DNA of 64,000 nucleotides from PWQG01 sp040882255. GTDB lineage: Bacteria > Pseudomonadota > Gammaproteobacteria > Pseudomonadales > Pseudohongiellaceae. Positions 34,293-43,900 of the stretch are shown piece by piece. Where the stretch lies: the NCBI GenBank assembly GCA_040882255.1, contig JBBEBP010000016.1, positions 62,001-126,000 of the forward strand. The letters run 5' to 3'. The position numbers were made by a program, and so were the translations under genes. Positions within the stretch are counted from its first letter, which is position 1. Every line of letters begins with the position of its first letter. Under the pieces are notes generated by a model. It saw nothing but the letters and a program-made list of their open reading frames with translations, had not been told where the DNA came from and made no database searches.

Positions 34293-36341
34293 ATGAACCG
34301 AAGCCTGATCACATGGACCACCGCACTGCTTTGCAGCGGCTCTCTTCACAGCGCTACTGCACAGGAACAGAGCAACCTGGAGGAAGTACTGGTACTGGGC
34401 AGCAACCTGGAACTGAATGGCAACCCGGTCAATGCCACGGAAGGGGTCGTCTATGACCTGCAGCTCGCCACCCGTCCCGTCGGACGCCCGGGCGAACTGC
34501 TGGAATTCGTTCCCGGGCTGATCGCCACGCAGCACAGTGGCGAGGGCAAGGGCAACCAGTACTTCATGCGGGGCTTCAATCTCGACCATGGTACCGATCT
34601 GGCCATCCAGGTGGACGGCCTGCCGGTCAATATGCCAACACACGGCCACGGGCATGGCTACGCGGACCTGAACTTCCTGATCCCGGAGCTGATCGATACA
34701 CTGCGCTACCGCAAGGGCCCGTACTACGCGGATGCCGGCGACTTTGCCACAGCCGGTTCGGCCGATTTCGAATACCTGAACCGCCTTGATGAAGGCACGA
34801 TCAATCTGACCATCGGGGAAGAAGGCTACCAACGGGTCTACGCCGGCGAAACACTGGGTGATGGCCGCGGCGCCTTCACCCTTGCCGGCGCCCTGACACG
34901 TTATGACGGCCCCTGGGAACTGGACCAGGACATGGACAAACGACAGGGACTGCTGCGTTACCACCATGATGATGGCGAGACCAGCTGGCGCGTCACTGGC
35001 GCATTCTACGACAACACCTGGCAGGCTACCGACCAGATTCCACAGCGCGCCGTGGATGCCGGTCAACTGGGGCGCTGGGGGACGGTTGACGACAGTGACG
35101 GCGGCGAAACCCACCGCCACAGCCTGTCGGCGGACTGGTCCCGGCAGTACCCGGGAGACCGCGCCTGGGAAGGCCGGGCGTACTACCTGGACTACGGACT
35201 GGACCTGTACTCCAACTTCACCTACTTTCTGGAACATCCGGAGCGCGGCGACCAGTTCCACCAGGAAGACAGCCGTCATGTTATGGGTCTGGAGAGCCGC
35301 TATCGCCAACCCGTCGATTTCGGTGACATTCCCGGACAGCTGGACATCGGTTTCCAGGTGCGCTCCGACGACATTGATGTCGGTCTGCACTGGACCGAGC
35401 GCCGCGAGCACAGGGATACCGTCCGGACCGATCACGTTGACCAGTCCATGAACAGCCTCTACGGACAACTGGATCAGCAGTGGCATCCGGACTGGCGTAC
35501 TGTCGCCTCGCTTCGCCTGGACCATTACCGTTATGACGTGACAGCCGGGACGGCAGTCAACAGTGGCTCGGGCACCGATACCCTGATCAGCCCTGCCGTG
35601 AACGTGATTTACAGTCCGCAGAGTCAGACGGAATACTTTCTCAGCGCCGGGCGCGGTTTTCACAGCAACGATGCCCGGGGCGCCGTCATCAGCACTGACC
35701 CCGCCAGCGGAGAGCCCGTCGACACCATCGACCCGATGGCCGCCGCTGACAGCGTGGAGATCGGCCTGCGCAGTTCCATCCTGCCACGTATGCGGCTCAG
35801 CGCCACGGCGTTTCTGATGGACCTGGAATCAGAGCTGATCTACGTGGGCGACGCGGGCAATACGGAAGCATTGAACCCCAGCCGGCGCTACGGCGCCGAA
35901 TTTGGCGCGCTCTGGTCGCCCACATCCTGGCTGCTGGTCGACGGGGACGTCACGTTCACGCGCGCCCGCCTGCGTCATGCGGGCAACGAGGACCGCATCC
36001 CCAACGCGGTGAACAAGACCGCTTCGCTCGGTCTGTCTCTGGATGGCGGCAACGGTCTGACCGGCGGGTTGCAGCTGCGCTACCTGGGTGATGCGCCGCT
36101 GACAGAATCCGGTTCGCCCCGCTCCCCGGATACCTTCCTGGTCAATGCGCGCGGCAGCTGGCAGATGACATCCCGCCTGAACCTGTCGGTCGAGTTGATC
36201 AACGCACTGGACCAGGACGAGCACGACATCACGTACTTCTACGAGTCACAGCTGGCCGGGGAAACGACTCCTGCGGAAGACATCCATTTCCATCCGGCCG
36301 AACCGCGCATGTTCCGGGTCACCCTGCAGGCCCGGCTCTGA
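34293..36341 (+). CDS. TonB-dependent receptor with HGHGHG plug motif
   Basis: The 682-aa outer-membrane receptor has a signal peptide ending SATAQ, a TonB-box-like LEEVLVLGS, and a plug containing NMPTHGHGHGYADLNFLIPE, which is typical of one receptor subfamily and could touch a metal ligand. The barrel follows and ends LQARL. The start at 34293 follows AGGAC; open sequence upstream belongs to the divergent control region. It is divergent from a BlaI/M56 pair that may regulate it. The ligand is unknown. Confidence 0.93.
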   Translation: MNRSLITWTTALLCSGSLHSATAQEQSNLEEVLVLGSNLELNGNPVNATEGVVYDLQLATRPVGRPGELLEFVPGLIATQHSGEGKGNQYFMRGFNLDHGTDLAIQVDGLPVNMPTHGHGHGYADLNFLIPELIDTLRYRKGPYYADAGDFATAGSADFEYLNRLDEGTINLTIGEEGYQRVYAGETLGDGRGAFTLAGALTRYDGPWELDQDMDKRQGLLRYHHDDGETSWRVTGAFYDNTWQATDQIPQRAVDAGQLGRWGTVDDSDGGETHRHSLSADWSRQYPGDRAWEGRAYYLDYGLDLYSNFTYFLEHPERGDQFHQEDSRHVMGLESRYRQPVDFGDIPGQLDIGFQVRSDDIDVGLHWTERREHRDTVRTDHVDQSMNSLYGQLDQQWHPDWRTVASLRLDHYRYDVTAGTAVNSGSGTDTLISPAVNVIYSPQSQTEYFLSAGRGFHSNDARGAVISTDPASGEPVDTIDPMAAADSVEIGLRSSILPRMRLSATAFLMDLESELIYVGDAGNTEALNPSRRYGAEFGALWSPTSWLLVDGDVTFTRARLRHAGNEDRIPNAVNKTASLGLSLDGGNGLTGGLQLRYLGDAPLTESGSPRSPDTFLVNARGSWQMTSRLNLSVELINALDQDEHDITYFYESQLAGETTPAEDIHFHPAEPRMFRVTLQARL

Positions 36342-36347
36342 CAGCCC

Positions 36348-36377
36348 GTGCCGGAGGGGGAGCACCTCCTCTGGCAC
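36348..36377 (+). terminator. Hairpin after the TonB receptor gene
   Basis: GTGCCGGAGG (36348-36357) pairs with CCTCTGGCAC (36368-36377) with one G-U pair around a 10-base loop. No T-run follows. Confidence 0.4.
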
Positions 36378-36533
36378 CCCTCCTCCCTTGCCGGCTGCAT
36401 GCCGGACCGAAAATCCCGTATACTGAGCCGGTCGGTTGGACGGACAACGGCTGCGCTTTCTGGCTCCGCCAGTAGCCGGTTGCTCCGTCTCAACACACAA
36501 CTCGGTACGTTCACGGCACCGGTGGAGACCGCC

Positions 36534-37217
36534 ATGCATCACCCTGCACACCCGGTATTACCCATACTACTGGCTTTCGTCTTCATTCTGTATCCGGGTG
36601 ACGGCCGGGCCCAGGCATCACAGGAACCCGACAGCATCCACCGCATTAACGGGTCCATCGACTTCCATCAGAGCGACCCACCCGGCACCGAACTGAAAAC
36701 CGTCAATGGCGGCGTCAAGGTGCAATCCGGGAGCAAGGCTGGCGCGATCAGCACGGTAAACGGCCCCATCAGAGTGGCGGGTCCCGCCTCCCTACAGGCG
36801 GCACAGACCGTGAACGGGACAATCACCATCGGCGCGAACGCCAGTGTCGAGGGCACTGTTCAGGCCGTCAATGGTGGTATCACCCTGGAGTCCGGCAGTG
36901 AGGTGCAAGGGAATGTGGCGACAGTGAATGGCCTGATCCGCCTCGAGGGGGCCTCCGTCAACGGCTCCATTAAAACGGTCAACGGCAACGTGCTGATCCG
37001 CGAAAGATCCACCATCGGTGGCGATGTTACCTTCAGCGAGGCCGGCGTGGAGAGCGGCTGGCTACACCGACTGTTCGGATTCGGTAATGGCTCCCAGCGC
37101 AGCCGTCTCGATATCGGCGCTGATGTCGTGATCGGGGGAGACATTCACCTGTACCGTGAAGTGGACCTGCATATCGATGACAGCGCCATCACAGGTGACA
37201 TCATCCGCCACTACTGA
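36534..37217 (+). CDS. Exported VNG-repeat protein (beta-solenoid-like)
   Basis: The 227-aa protein has a signal peptide (LPILLAFVFILYPGDGRA) and about seven repeats of 16-18 residues built on VNG: RINGSIDF, TVNGGVKV, TVNGPIRV, TVNGTITI, AVNGGITL, TVNGLIRL, TVNGNVLI. Such turns stack into a beta-solenoid similar to bactofilin-like or DUF4097-like adhesin-type proteins. After the repeats come a hydrophobic WLHRLFGF segment and a final strand-rich region. The start at 36534 follows GGTGGAG. Periplasmic or surface structural role is inferred; it may be linked to the upstream receptor. Confidence 0.75.
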   Translation: MHHPAHPVLPILLAFVFILYPGDGRAQASQEPDSIHRINGSIDFHQSDPPGTELKTVNGGVKVQSGSKAGAISTVNGPIRVAGPASLQAAQTVNGTITIGANASVEGTVQAVNGGITLESGSEVQGNVATVNGLIRLEGASVNGSIKTVNGNVLIRERSTIGGDVTFSEAGVESGWLHRLFGFGNGSQRSRLDIGADVVIGGDIHLYREVDLHIDDSAITGDIIRHY

Positions 37218-37278
37218 GCCTGCGACCGGTTGTCGCACTGGCCACGGCTACCACCAATGCTGAGGTACACTATCGCGC

Positions 37279-38628
37279 ATGGCCAATCGCACACTCTCGG
37301 GAATGGAATCACTGCTGGGCAGCGAACGCAGCAGTGCGGCACGCCAGGGTCTACAACGTATCCTGGCCCTGCGCACCCTGGTGTTGATCACCTCGCTGGG
37401 TACTGCGGCGGTATTCGCCGTTCTGGACCTGCTGGCAGTGCCGGCCGCTCTCCTCATCTTTGCGCCGGCGCTGATCGCCCTGTCCATCGGTTTCGGCGTG
37501 TGGCGCCTGCGAAGCTCGCAACTGATTTCCAGCCACGAACTGTTCATCCAGCTGATGATGGACGCCGCGTTCCTCGCCATGGTCCTCTACTATTCCGGCG
37601 GCATCACCAATCCACTGATTTCATACCTGCTGGTGCTGCTGGCAGTTGCTGCCACGCTGCTACCCCAGCTGATGGTCAACGCCTATGCACTGCTCACCAC
37701 GGCCTTGTACACCCTGTTTCTGGTACTGGATCTGCGTAGCGAAGCCTCCCACCTCAACCACGACAGCAGCTTCCAGCTACACCTGGTCGGCATGTGGGTC
37801 ACCTTCGTGGTCAGCGCCATCCTGATCACCTTTTTCATTACTCGCATGGCGCGCACCATCCGTCAGCGCGAAGTGACACTGGCCCAGGTCGGTGAAAACG
37901 AGATGCGCAACGAACAACTGGTGGCCATCGGTACCCTGGCGGCCGGCACCGCCCACGCCCTGGGCACCCCACTATCCACCATGGCCGTGCTGTTGAATGA
38001 GCTGGACCAGCAAAGTGAGGAGGAGCTGAGAAGCGGGCCACTGAAAGGCGACATCCGCCTGCTGCGCGAGCAGGTCACCCGCTGCCGCGATTCGCTGCAA
38101 TCGCTGACCCGGTTCTACAATCGCGCCGACAGCCCGTCCGGGAGTCTTTCCCTGAAACGCTTCATGGACGATACCCGGGACTACATAGTGAATGTACGAC
38201 CTGGCGCTAATCTGGAAATCGATTTCCCGCCCGGGCCGGATGCGACTTTCGTATCCGCCGACCCGGCGCTGAAACATGCTGTCATCAACATCGTCGAGAA
38301 CTCGGTCAAGGTGGCCCGCCGGCAGGTGCGTATCACCATCAGTGTCGACGCGGACAGCGATACGCCGCTGCGCATCGCCATCATCGACGATGGCCCAGGC
38401 ATACCGCCGGAGGTCATGGAAAACATGGGGGAGCCTTTCATCTCGACACACAAGGACAGCATGGGGCTGGGCATATTTCTGGCTAACGCGGCGGTCCGCC
38501 GCTGCGGAGGATCCATCCAGATGTTCAATCTCAGACAGGGTGGCGCCACAACGCTGATCCTGCTGCCCCTGACCGACGCTGAACCGCAACAGGAACAGGA
38601 ACAGGAACAGGAACAGAATCATGAGTGA
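37279..38628 (+). CDS. regB: RegB/PrrB-type redox sensor histidine kinase
   Basis: The 449-aa protein has six membrane helices with the quinone-binding motif YYSGGITNPLI (about 104-115), an H-box GTLAAGTAHALGTPLS with the phospho-His226, and the RegB redox Cys in REQVTRCRDSLQSL (Cys269). The ATP-binding domain follows (NIVENSVK, DDGPGIPPE, GLGIFLA). RegB senses the redox state of the quinone pool and phosphorylates RegA. The C-terminus is an unusual Gln-Glu repeat. The start overlaps no other gene; the stop overlaps regA by 8 bases. Confidence 0.93.
   Translation: MANRTLSGMESLLGSERSSAARQGLQRILALRTLVLITSLGTAAVFAVLDLLAVPAALLIFAPALIALSIGFGVWRLRSSQLISSHELFIQLMMDAAFLAMVLYYSGGITNPLISYLLVLLAVAATLLPQLMVNAYALLTTALYTLFLVLDLRSEASHLNHDSSFQLHLVGMWVTFVVSAILITFFITRMARTIRQREVTLAQVGENEMRNEQLVAIGTLAAGTAHALGTPLSTMAVLLNELDQQSEEELRSGPLKGDIRLLREQVTRCRDSLQSLTRFYNRADSPSGSLSLKRFMDDTRDYIVNVRPGANLEIDFPPGPDATFVSADPALKHAVINIVENSVKVARRQVRITISVDADSDTPLRIAIIDDGPGIPPEVMENMGEPFISTHKDSMGLGIFLANAAVRRCGGSIQMFNLRQGGATTLILLPLTDAEPQQEQEQEQEQNHE
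38590..38613 (+). repeat. Four tandem CAGGAA units in the regB 3' end
   Basis: Four perfect CAGGAA hexamers followed by a degenerate CAGAAT encode the QEQEQEQEQ tail of the kinase. As six-base units they keep frame when they expand or contract, and they end just before the regA start. Confidence 0.9.
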
Positions 38629-39163
38629 CCGGGACATTCTGCTGGTGGAGGATGATGAGGTGTTTGCGCGCGTCATCACCCGTGCCATGGCACACAGAAA
38701 CCATACCCTGCATCATGCCACTGACGCCGATGCCGTGCCGGCTTTGCTGAAAGAGCAGCGCTTCAACTGGGTCATTCTGGACCTCAACCTGGGAGGACAC
38801 TCTTCCCTGTCGCTGATTCCGGAGCTGAAAAGACATAACCCGGATATCACCATACTGGTACTGACCGGTTACGCCAGCATCGCCACGGCCGTCGAAGCCA
38901 TCAAACTCGGGGCGTCCAATTATCTGGCCAAACCGGCAGACGCAGACGAAATACTGACGGCCCTGCAGACCCCCTCAATGGTCACCAATGCCCCGTCCGA
39001 ACCTGAGGTCCAGGGCCGCATGTCCGTCCGCCGGCTGGAATGGGAGCATATCCAGCAGGTACTGAAGGAGAACCATGACAATATCTCGGAAACCGCGCGT
39101 CAGCTGGGCATGCACCGGCGAACCCTGCAGCGCAAGCTGCAGAAGAAGCCAGTGGCAAGGTAG
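38621..39163 (+). CDS. regA: RegA/PrrA/ActR-type response regulator
   Basis: The 180-aa protein has a receiver domain with acidic pair Asp11/Asp12, phospho-acceptor Asp54 (VILDLNLGG) and the conserved LAKPAD Lys, followed by a short linker and a Fis-type helix-turn-helix (NISETARQLGMHRRTLQRKL). RegA controls respiration, carbon and nitrogen fixation genes in response to redox state in proteobacteria. It begins inside the last codons of regB, so the two are coupled. Cytoplasmic. Confidence 0.94.
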   Translation: MSDRDILLVEDDEVFARVITRAMAHRNHTLHHATDADAVPALLKEQRFNWVILDLNLGGHSSLSLIPELKRHNPDITILVLTGYASIATAVEAIKLGASNYLAKPADADEILTALQTPSMVTNAPSEPEVQGRMSVRRLEWEHIQQVLKENHDNISETARQLGMHRRTLQRKLQKKPVAR

Positions 39164-39181
39164 CGGATCTGCGGAAAGGAT

Positions 39182-39577
39182 TCAGTGGCTGCGGCGCGCC
39201 ACGAATATCGCCAGCAGACTGAGCAACAGACCGAACCATTCCGCGATATAGATCTGCAAAATCAGGGTGTTGTAGGCCTGCTCCACGAGAATACCCCAGC
39301 TGCGGGACGCGACCAGCGTTATATAGCTGACCGCCATCATGGCCAGCCCCGGCATCTGCCAGCTGCGTTTCCAGGCGCACAGCAAGAAAAAGACGGCCAG
39401 TGCGGCCATCAGCCCAATGTAGGCGGCGCGCAGCTCGGTAAAACCCGCCGACGCCCGCCAGCTGATCTCCAGGGCCCGGAACCAGGTCAGCGGCGCACTG
39501 ATGAACAGCCAGGCAACCCATGCATAGAGCAGACCATTGATAATGAGCAGGGCCGGGGGCAAGAATCGTGTCGCCAT
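39182..39577 (-). CDS. Four-helix membrane protein, DUF4345-like
   Basis: The 131-aa protein has four hydrophobic segments. The pattern of an N-terminal helix, then FTELRAAYIGLMAALAVFFL and a basic loop (AWKRSWQ), then two more helices resembles DUF4345 proteins of unknown function. The start at 39577 follows AGGGAG; sequence upstream of it is open but has no ribosome site. It is convergent with regA. Confidence 0.75.
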   Translation of the reverse strand: MATRFLPPALLIINGLLYAWVAWLFISAPLTWFRALEISWRASAGFTELRAAYIGLMAALAVFFLLCAWKRSWQMPGLAMMAVSYITLVASRSWGILVEQAYNTLILQIYIAEWFGLLLSLLAIFVARRSH

Positions 39578-39710
39578 GTAATGACTCCCTGCGGGTTGAT
39601 GTGATGCGGCAATGACAATAGAGCGCATCATATACCGAAGGAGAGCTGCGCTTCCAGCCAGCGGAACCCGTGAAACCCGGTATTTTTCGGCAGATGACAG
39701 CTCCAATGCG

Positions 39711-39738
39711 TTGTATGTCACGTAGTGTGCAGTATATG
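39711..39738 (+). promoter_or_regulatory. Weak candidate promoter of the RND operon
   Basis: TTGTAT (39711-39716) and TATATG (39733-39738) are 16 bases apart, about 70 bases before the adaptor start. Confidence 0.3.
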
Positions 39739-39807
39739 CCGGCATCAGGGCGTTACAATACACCGCTTGATCCCGTCACCCATTACGCAGTCAGTCCGGA
39801 GTCCGAT

Positions 39808-40923
39808 GTGAACGCCCGTCACCTGGTAGCAATGATCCTGTTTGGTCTCATGGTGGGCTGGATGGCTCTGCCCCGCCAACACAGCGCGCCGCAGCCCTAT
39901 GCTCCCCTGCAACGCGACACCACCGTATATGCCCTGTCCGCTGATGACGAGACGCCCCCGGATCCGGATACCGTGTCGGTTCGCGTGGCACGGATCAGCG
40001 AGGACACCTTCCAGTCCACGGTCAGCGTGCGCGGCCGGACCCGGGCCGATCGTCATGTGCCGGTGCGGGCCGAGGTCGCCGGGCAGGTGACGGCGACACC
40101 GGTACCCCGCGGCGGACGTGTCGAGCAGGGCGATCTGCTCTGCCGGCTGGAGGTCAACGGCCGCGATACCGATCTGCAGGAAGCCGTCAGCCGGGAAGAA
40201 CAGGCACGCATGGAATACGAGGCCGAACTGGACCTGCAGGAACGCGGCCTGCAGGGACGCGTGGCCATCGCCCAACGCAAGGCCACGCTGGATGCCGCGA
40301 CAGCGGCCGTGGCCCAGGCCCGGCTGGCTCTGGAGCGCACCGAGATCCGGGCACCTTTCAGCGGCATCCTGGAAAGCCGGGACGTGGAAACCGGAGACTA
40401 CCTGGACATGGGAGGCGAGTGCGGCACCGTACTGGACGATGCCCCGATGCTGGTCACCGGCATGGTGCCGGAACACCAGATCGGCCAGCTGGAGCAGGGA
40501 GCCGCCGTGACCGGTCGACTGATCACCGGTGAACCGATACGGGGTACGGTCACCTACCTGTCGCGAGTGGCGGACCCGATCGGCCGCAGTTACCGGATCG
40601 AAGTGGAACTGGCCCCTTCCGTACAGGTCATCCGGCAGGGAGTGACTGCGGAGATCTTTGTGGATTCCAGTGAGCTCCGGGCACACCTGGTGCCAGCCTC
40701 CGCATTGACGCTGAACGACGCGGGCAACCCCGGACTGAAGACCGTCAATCGTGACAGCGTGGTCGAGTTCCACGAGATCCGCATCGTCGGCGAGGAAACC
40801 GGTCCGGACCGCAGAGGGCTGTGGGTCACCGGTTTGCCAACGACGACCACGGTGGTCACGCTGGGACAGGAACTCGTCTTCCCGGGTCAGGCCGTACGCA
40901 CTGACTCCTCCACCACGAACTGA
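39808..40923 (+). CDS. RND efflux periplasmic adaptor (HlyD/MFP family)
   Basis: The 371-aa protein has an N-terminal hydrophobic anchor (LVAMILFGLMVGWMAL), two half-lipoyl segments (VPVRAEVAGQVTATPVPRGG and TEIRAPFSGILESRDVETGDYL) flanking a coiled-coil hairpin (about residues 110-165), and beta-barrel and membrane-proximal domains. It links an inner-membrane RND pump to an outer-membrane channel. I start it at a GTG (39808) preceded by GGAG, because the in-frame ATGs further upstream lack ribosome sites and add a non-membrane sequence. The RND permease follows 15 bp downstream; no outer-membrane factor gene is adjacent. Confidence 0.9.
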   Translation: MNARHLVAMILFGLMVGWMALPRQHSAPQPYAPLQRDTTVYALSADDETPPDPDTVSVRVARISEDTFQSTVSVRGRTRADRHVPVRAEVAGQVTATPVPRGGRVEQGDLLCRLEVNGRDTDLQEAVSREEQARMEYEAELDLQERGLQGRVAIAQRKATLDAATAAVAQARLALERTEIRAPFSGILESRDVETGDYLDMGGECGTVLDDAPMLVTGMVPEHQIGQLEQGAAVTGRLITGEPIRGTVTYLSRVADPIGRSYRIEVELAPSVQVIRQGVTAEIFVDSSELRAHLVPASALTLNDAGNPGLKTVNRDSVVEFHEIRIVGEETGPDRRGLWVTGLPTTTTVVTLGQELVFPGQAVRTDSSTTN

Positions 40924-40938
40924 ATACGGGTCAAAACC

Positions 40939-43900
40939 ATGCGGTATCTCAAGGCGTCCGTTTCCCACGCCAGAACAACCCTCAGCATCTTCGTGGTGGT
41001 CGCGTTGGTTGGTCTGATCTCGTATCGCACCATTCCGGTGGAACTGAACCCGGATGTCACGGTACCGGTGATCATCACCACCATCGTGCATCAGGGCATT
41101 TCCCCGGAGGATGCCGAGCGCCTGCTTGCCCGCCCCACGGAAATCGAACTGAAGAACGTGGATGGCATCGAGCAGATCCGCTCCTTCTCCAATGAAGGGG
41201 CGGCTACCATCATCACGGAGTTCGATGTCAATTTCGATCCGGACCTGGCACTGAATGACATACGCAGCGCCATCGACCGGGCCAAGGCCCGCTTTCCGCA
41301 GGAGACCGAGGAGCCTGTCATCCAGGAAGTCTCTGCGGCTACCGTGCCGGTTGTACAGATTGCCATCAGCGGCGAAGGGGTCCCGGAGCGGGTGCTCTTG
41401 CAGACAGCCCAGGACCTGCAGCGCGAGATCGAGGGCCTTCCGGATATCCTGTCAGCCGATATGATCGGCGCCCGTGAGGAGCTGCTGGAAGTCCTCATCG
41501 ACCCGGCCCGGCTGGAAACCTACGGGCTGACCAACAATCAGGTCGTCCAGGCGGTCACCAGCAACAACCGGCTGATCCCTGCCGGCATGATCGATACCGG
41601 ACAGGGCAGTTTCTCGGTAAAGCTTCCCGGCCTGATCGAGACGGCCGATGACCTCTATGATCTGCCGATCGCAGCCAACGAGGAGGGCGTTCTGGTCCTC
41701 AGCGACATCGCCGAGGTACGCCGCACGTTCAAGGACGCCGAGCGGTATGCCTATGCCAACGGCCAGCAGTCCATCTCCCTGGACGTGCAGAAACGCAAGG
41801 GTGCCAACCTGATCGCCGCCATGGACGAAATCGATGAGCTGGTCCGTGAAGCGCGCTTGACACTGCCTCCGGCGGTGGACATTTCCTACCTGAATAACAC
41901 TATTCCGCTGGTGATCGAACAGGTCTCCGGTCTGCAGGGCAACATGGCAACGGCCATGTTCCTGGTGCTGATCGTGGTGATCGCCGCCGTGGGCGTGCGC
42001 TCCGGCATTCTGGTGGCATTGAGCGTACCTTTTTCATTCTTTTTCGCATTCATCATCATTTCCGCACTGGGGTTCACGTACAATTTCATGGTGATTTTCG
42101 GCCTGTTATTGGGCCTGGGCATGCTGATTGACGGCTCCATCGTCATGGTGGAGTTTGCCGACCGCAAGATGGCGGAAGGTTACCCGCGCCGGGATGCCTA
42201 CCAGGAAGCGGTCAACCGCATGTTCTGGCCCATTCTGGCTTCCACGGCCACCACACTGGCCGCGTTCCTGCCGATGATGTTCTGGCCCGGTGTTTCGGGC
42301 GAGTTCATGCGTTACCTGCCAATCACCGTATTTGCAGTACTGGTGGGTGCCCTGTTCTACGCCCTGTTGTTTGCCCCGACCCTGGGTGCCCTGTTCGGCA
42401 AATCCAGTACCGCCAGCGCGGCAACCGGCAATCGGCAACTTCGTGAGCTGGAAACCGGTGACCCCACCGCATTGGACGGCATTACCGGCCTCTATGCCCG
42501 GATTCTCAAGGTAGCGGTAGGCATGCCCGTCATCGTATTTGCCGGCAGTATCACCACGCTCGTCGTGATCGTCATCACCTATCTCTCCTTCGGGCGTGGC
42601 GTGGAGTTCTTCACGAGCGTGGAGCCCAACCAGACCCAGGTCCGGATTTTCGCCCGCGGCAATCAGTCACCGGAAGAGATCCGCGACATCGTACTGGACG
42701 TGGAATCACGCATCCGTGATATCGGCCATTACAAGAACATGGTCACCCAGACTGGTGCCGGCCGAAGCCTGGGCGGCGGACAGGGAGCGGCACCCGACCT
42801 GGTCGGCACCATATTCCTGGAGTTCACCGACCGGCGGGAGCGGGACCTCGACGGTTTCGAGGTGGAGAACCTGTACCGCGATGCCGTGTCAGACCTGCCC
42901 GGCATCAGTGCGGAGATCGTCACTCCGGAACAGGGACCGCCAGTGGGCAAGGAGCTGCAGGTCGAGTTCTACGGAGACAACCTGGACGCACTGATCAGTG
43001 AAGCCCGCCGTGTGCGAGATCACATGGAAAATGGCATGGAAGGGCTGATCGACATCGATGATACAACACCGGTGCCGGGTATCGAATGGACGTTGTCCAT
43101 GGACCGGGCGCGGGCGGCGATGTCCGGCGCCAACATCTCCGAAGTGGGCGCTGCTGTCCAGTTGCTCACCAATGGTGTGATGATGGGGGAATACCGGCCG
43201 GACGACAGCGAAGAGGAAGTGGAGATCCGTATCCGGTATCCCGAACGCTATCGTGGTGTGGAATCGATCGACGATATCCGCATCAATTCCTCCCAGGGGC
43301 TGGTACCCATCAGCAGCTTCATCACCCGCCAGGCCAATGAAGCCGTCACCTCCATTCAGCGCGTGGACAGCACGCGGGTGATGTACGTGCGGGCCAATCC
43401 GGCCGACGGTTATCTCACCGACAACAAGGTGCAGGAACTGACGCAGTGGCTGGCCGGGAATCCACCACCGCCCGGGGTCAATTACCGCTTCCGTGGTGCC
43501 AATGAAGAGCAGGAAGAATCATTCGCATTCCTGCTGCAGGCCTTCGTGCTGGCCCTGTCCATGATGGCGATTCTGCTGGTGACGCAATTCAACAGCTTCT
43601 ATCAGTCGGCGCTGATCCTGTCGTCGGTATTGCTGTCCACCGCCGGCGTCCTGCTGGGGCTGTTGATCACCGGTCAGACCTTCAGCGTCATACTCACCGG
43701 CATCGGCATCGTGGCGCTGGCGGGCATTATCGTCAACAACAACATCGTGCTGATTGATACCTTCAATTACCTGCGAACCAAGTATCCGCAGTGGGCCATA
43801 CGGGATGTCATCGTACAGACCGGTGCCCAGCGCCTTCGCCCTGTGTTCCTGACCACGTTCACGACGGGCTGCGGCCTGTTACCCCTGGCGCTGGGCGTTT

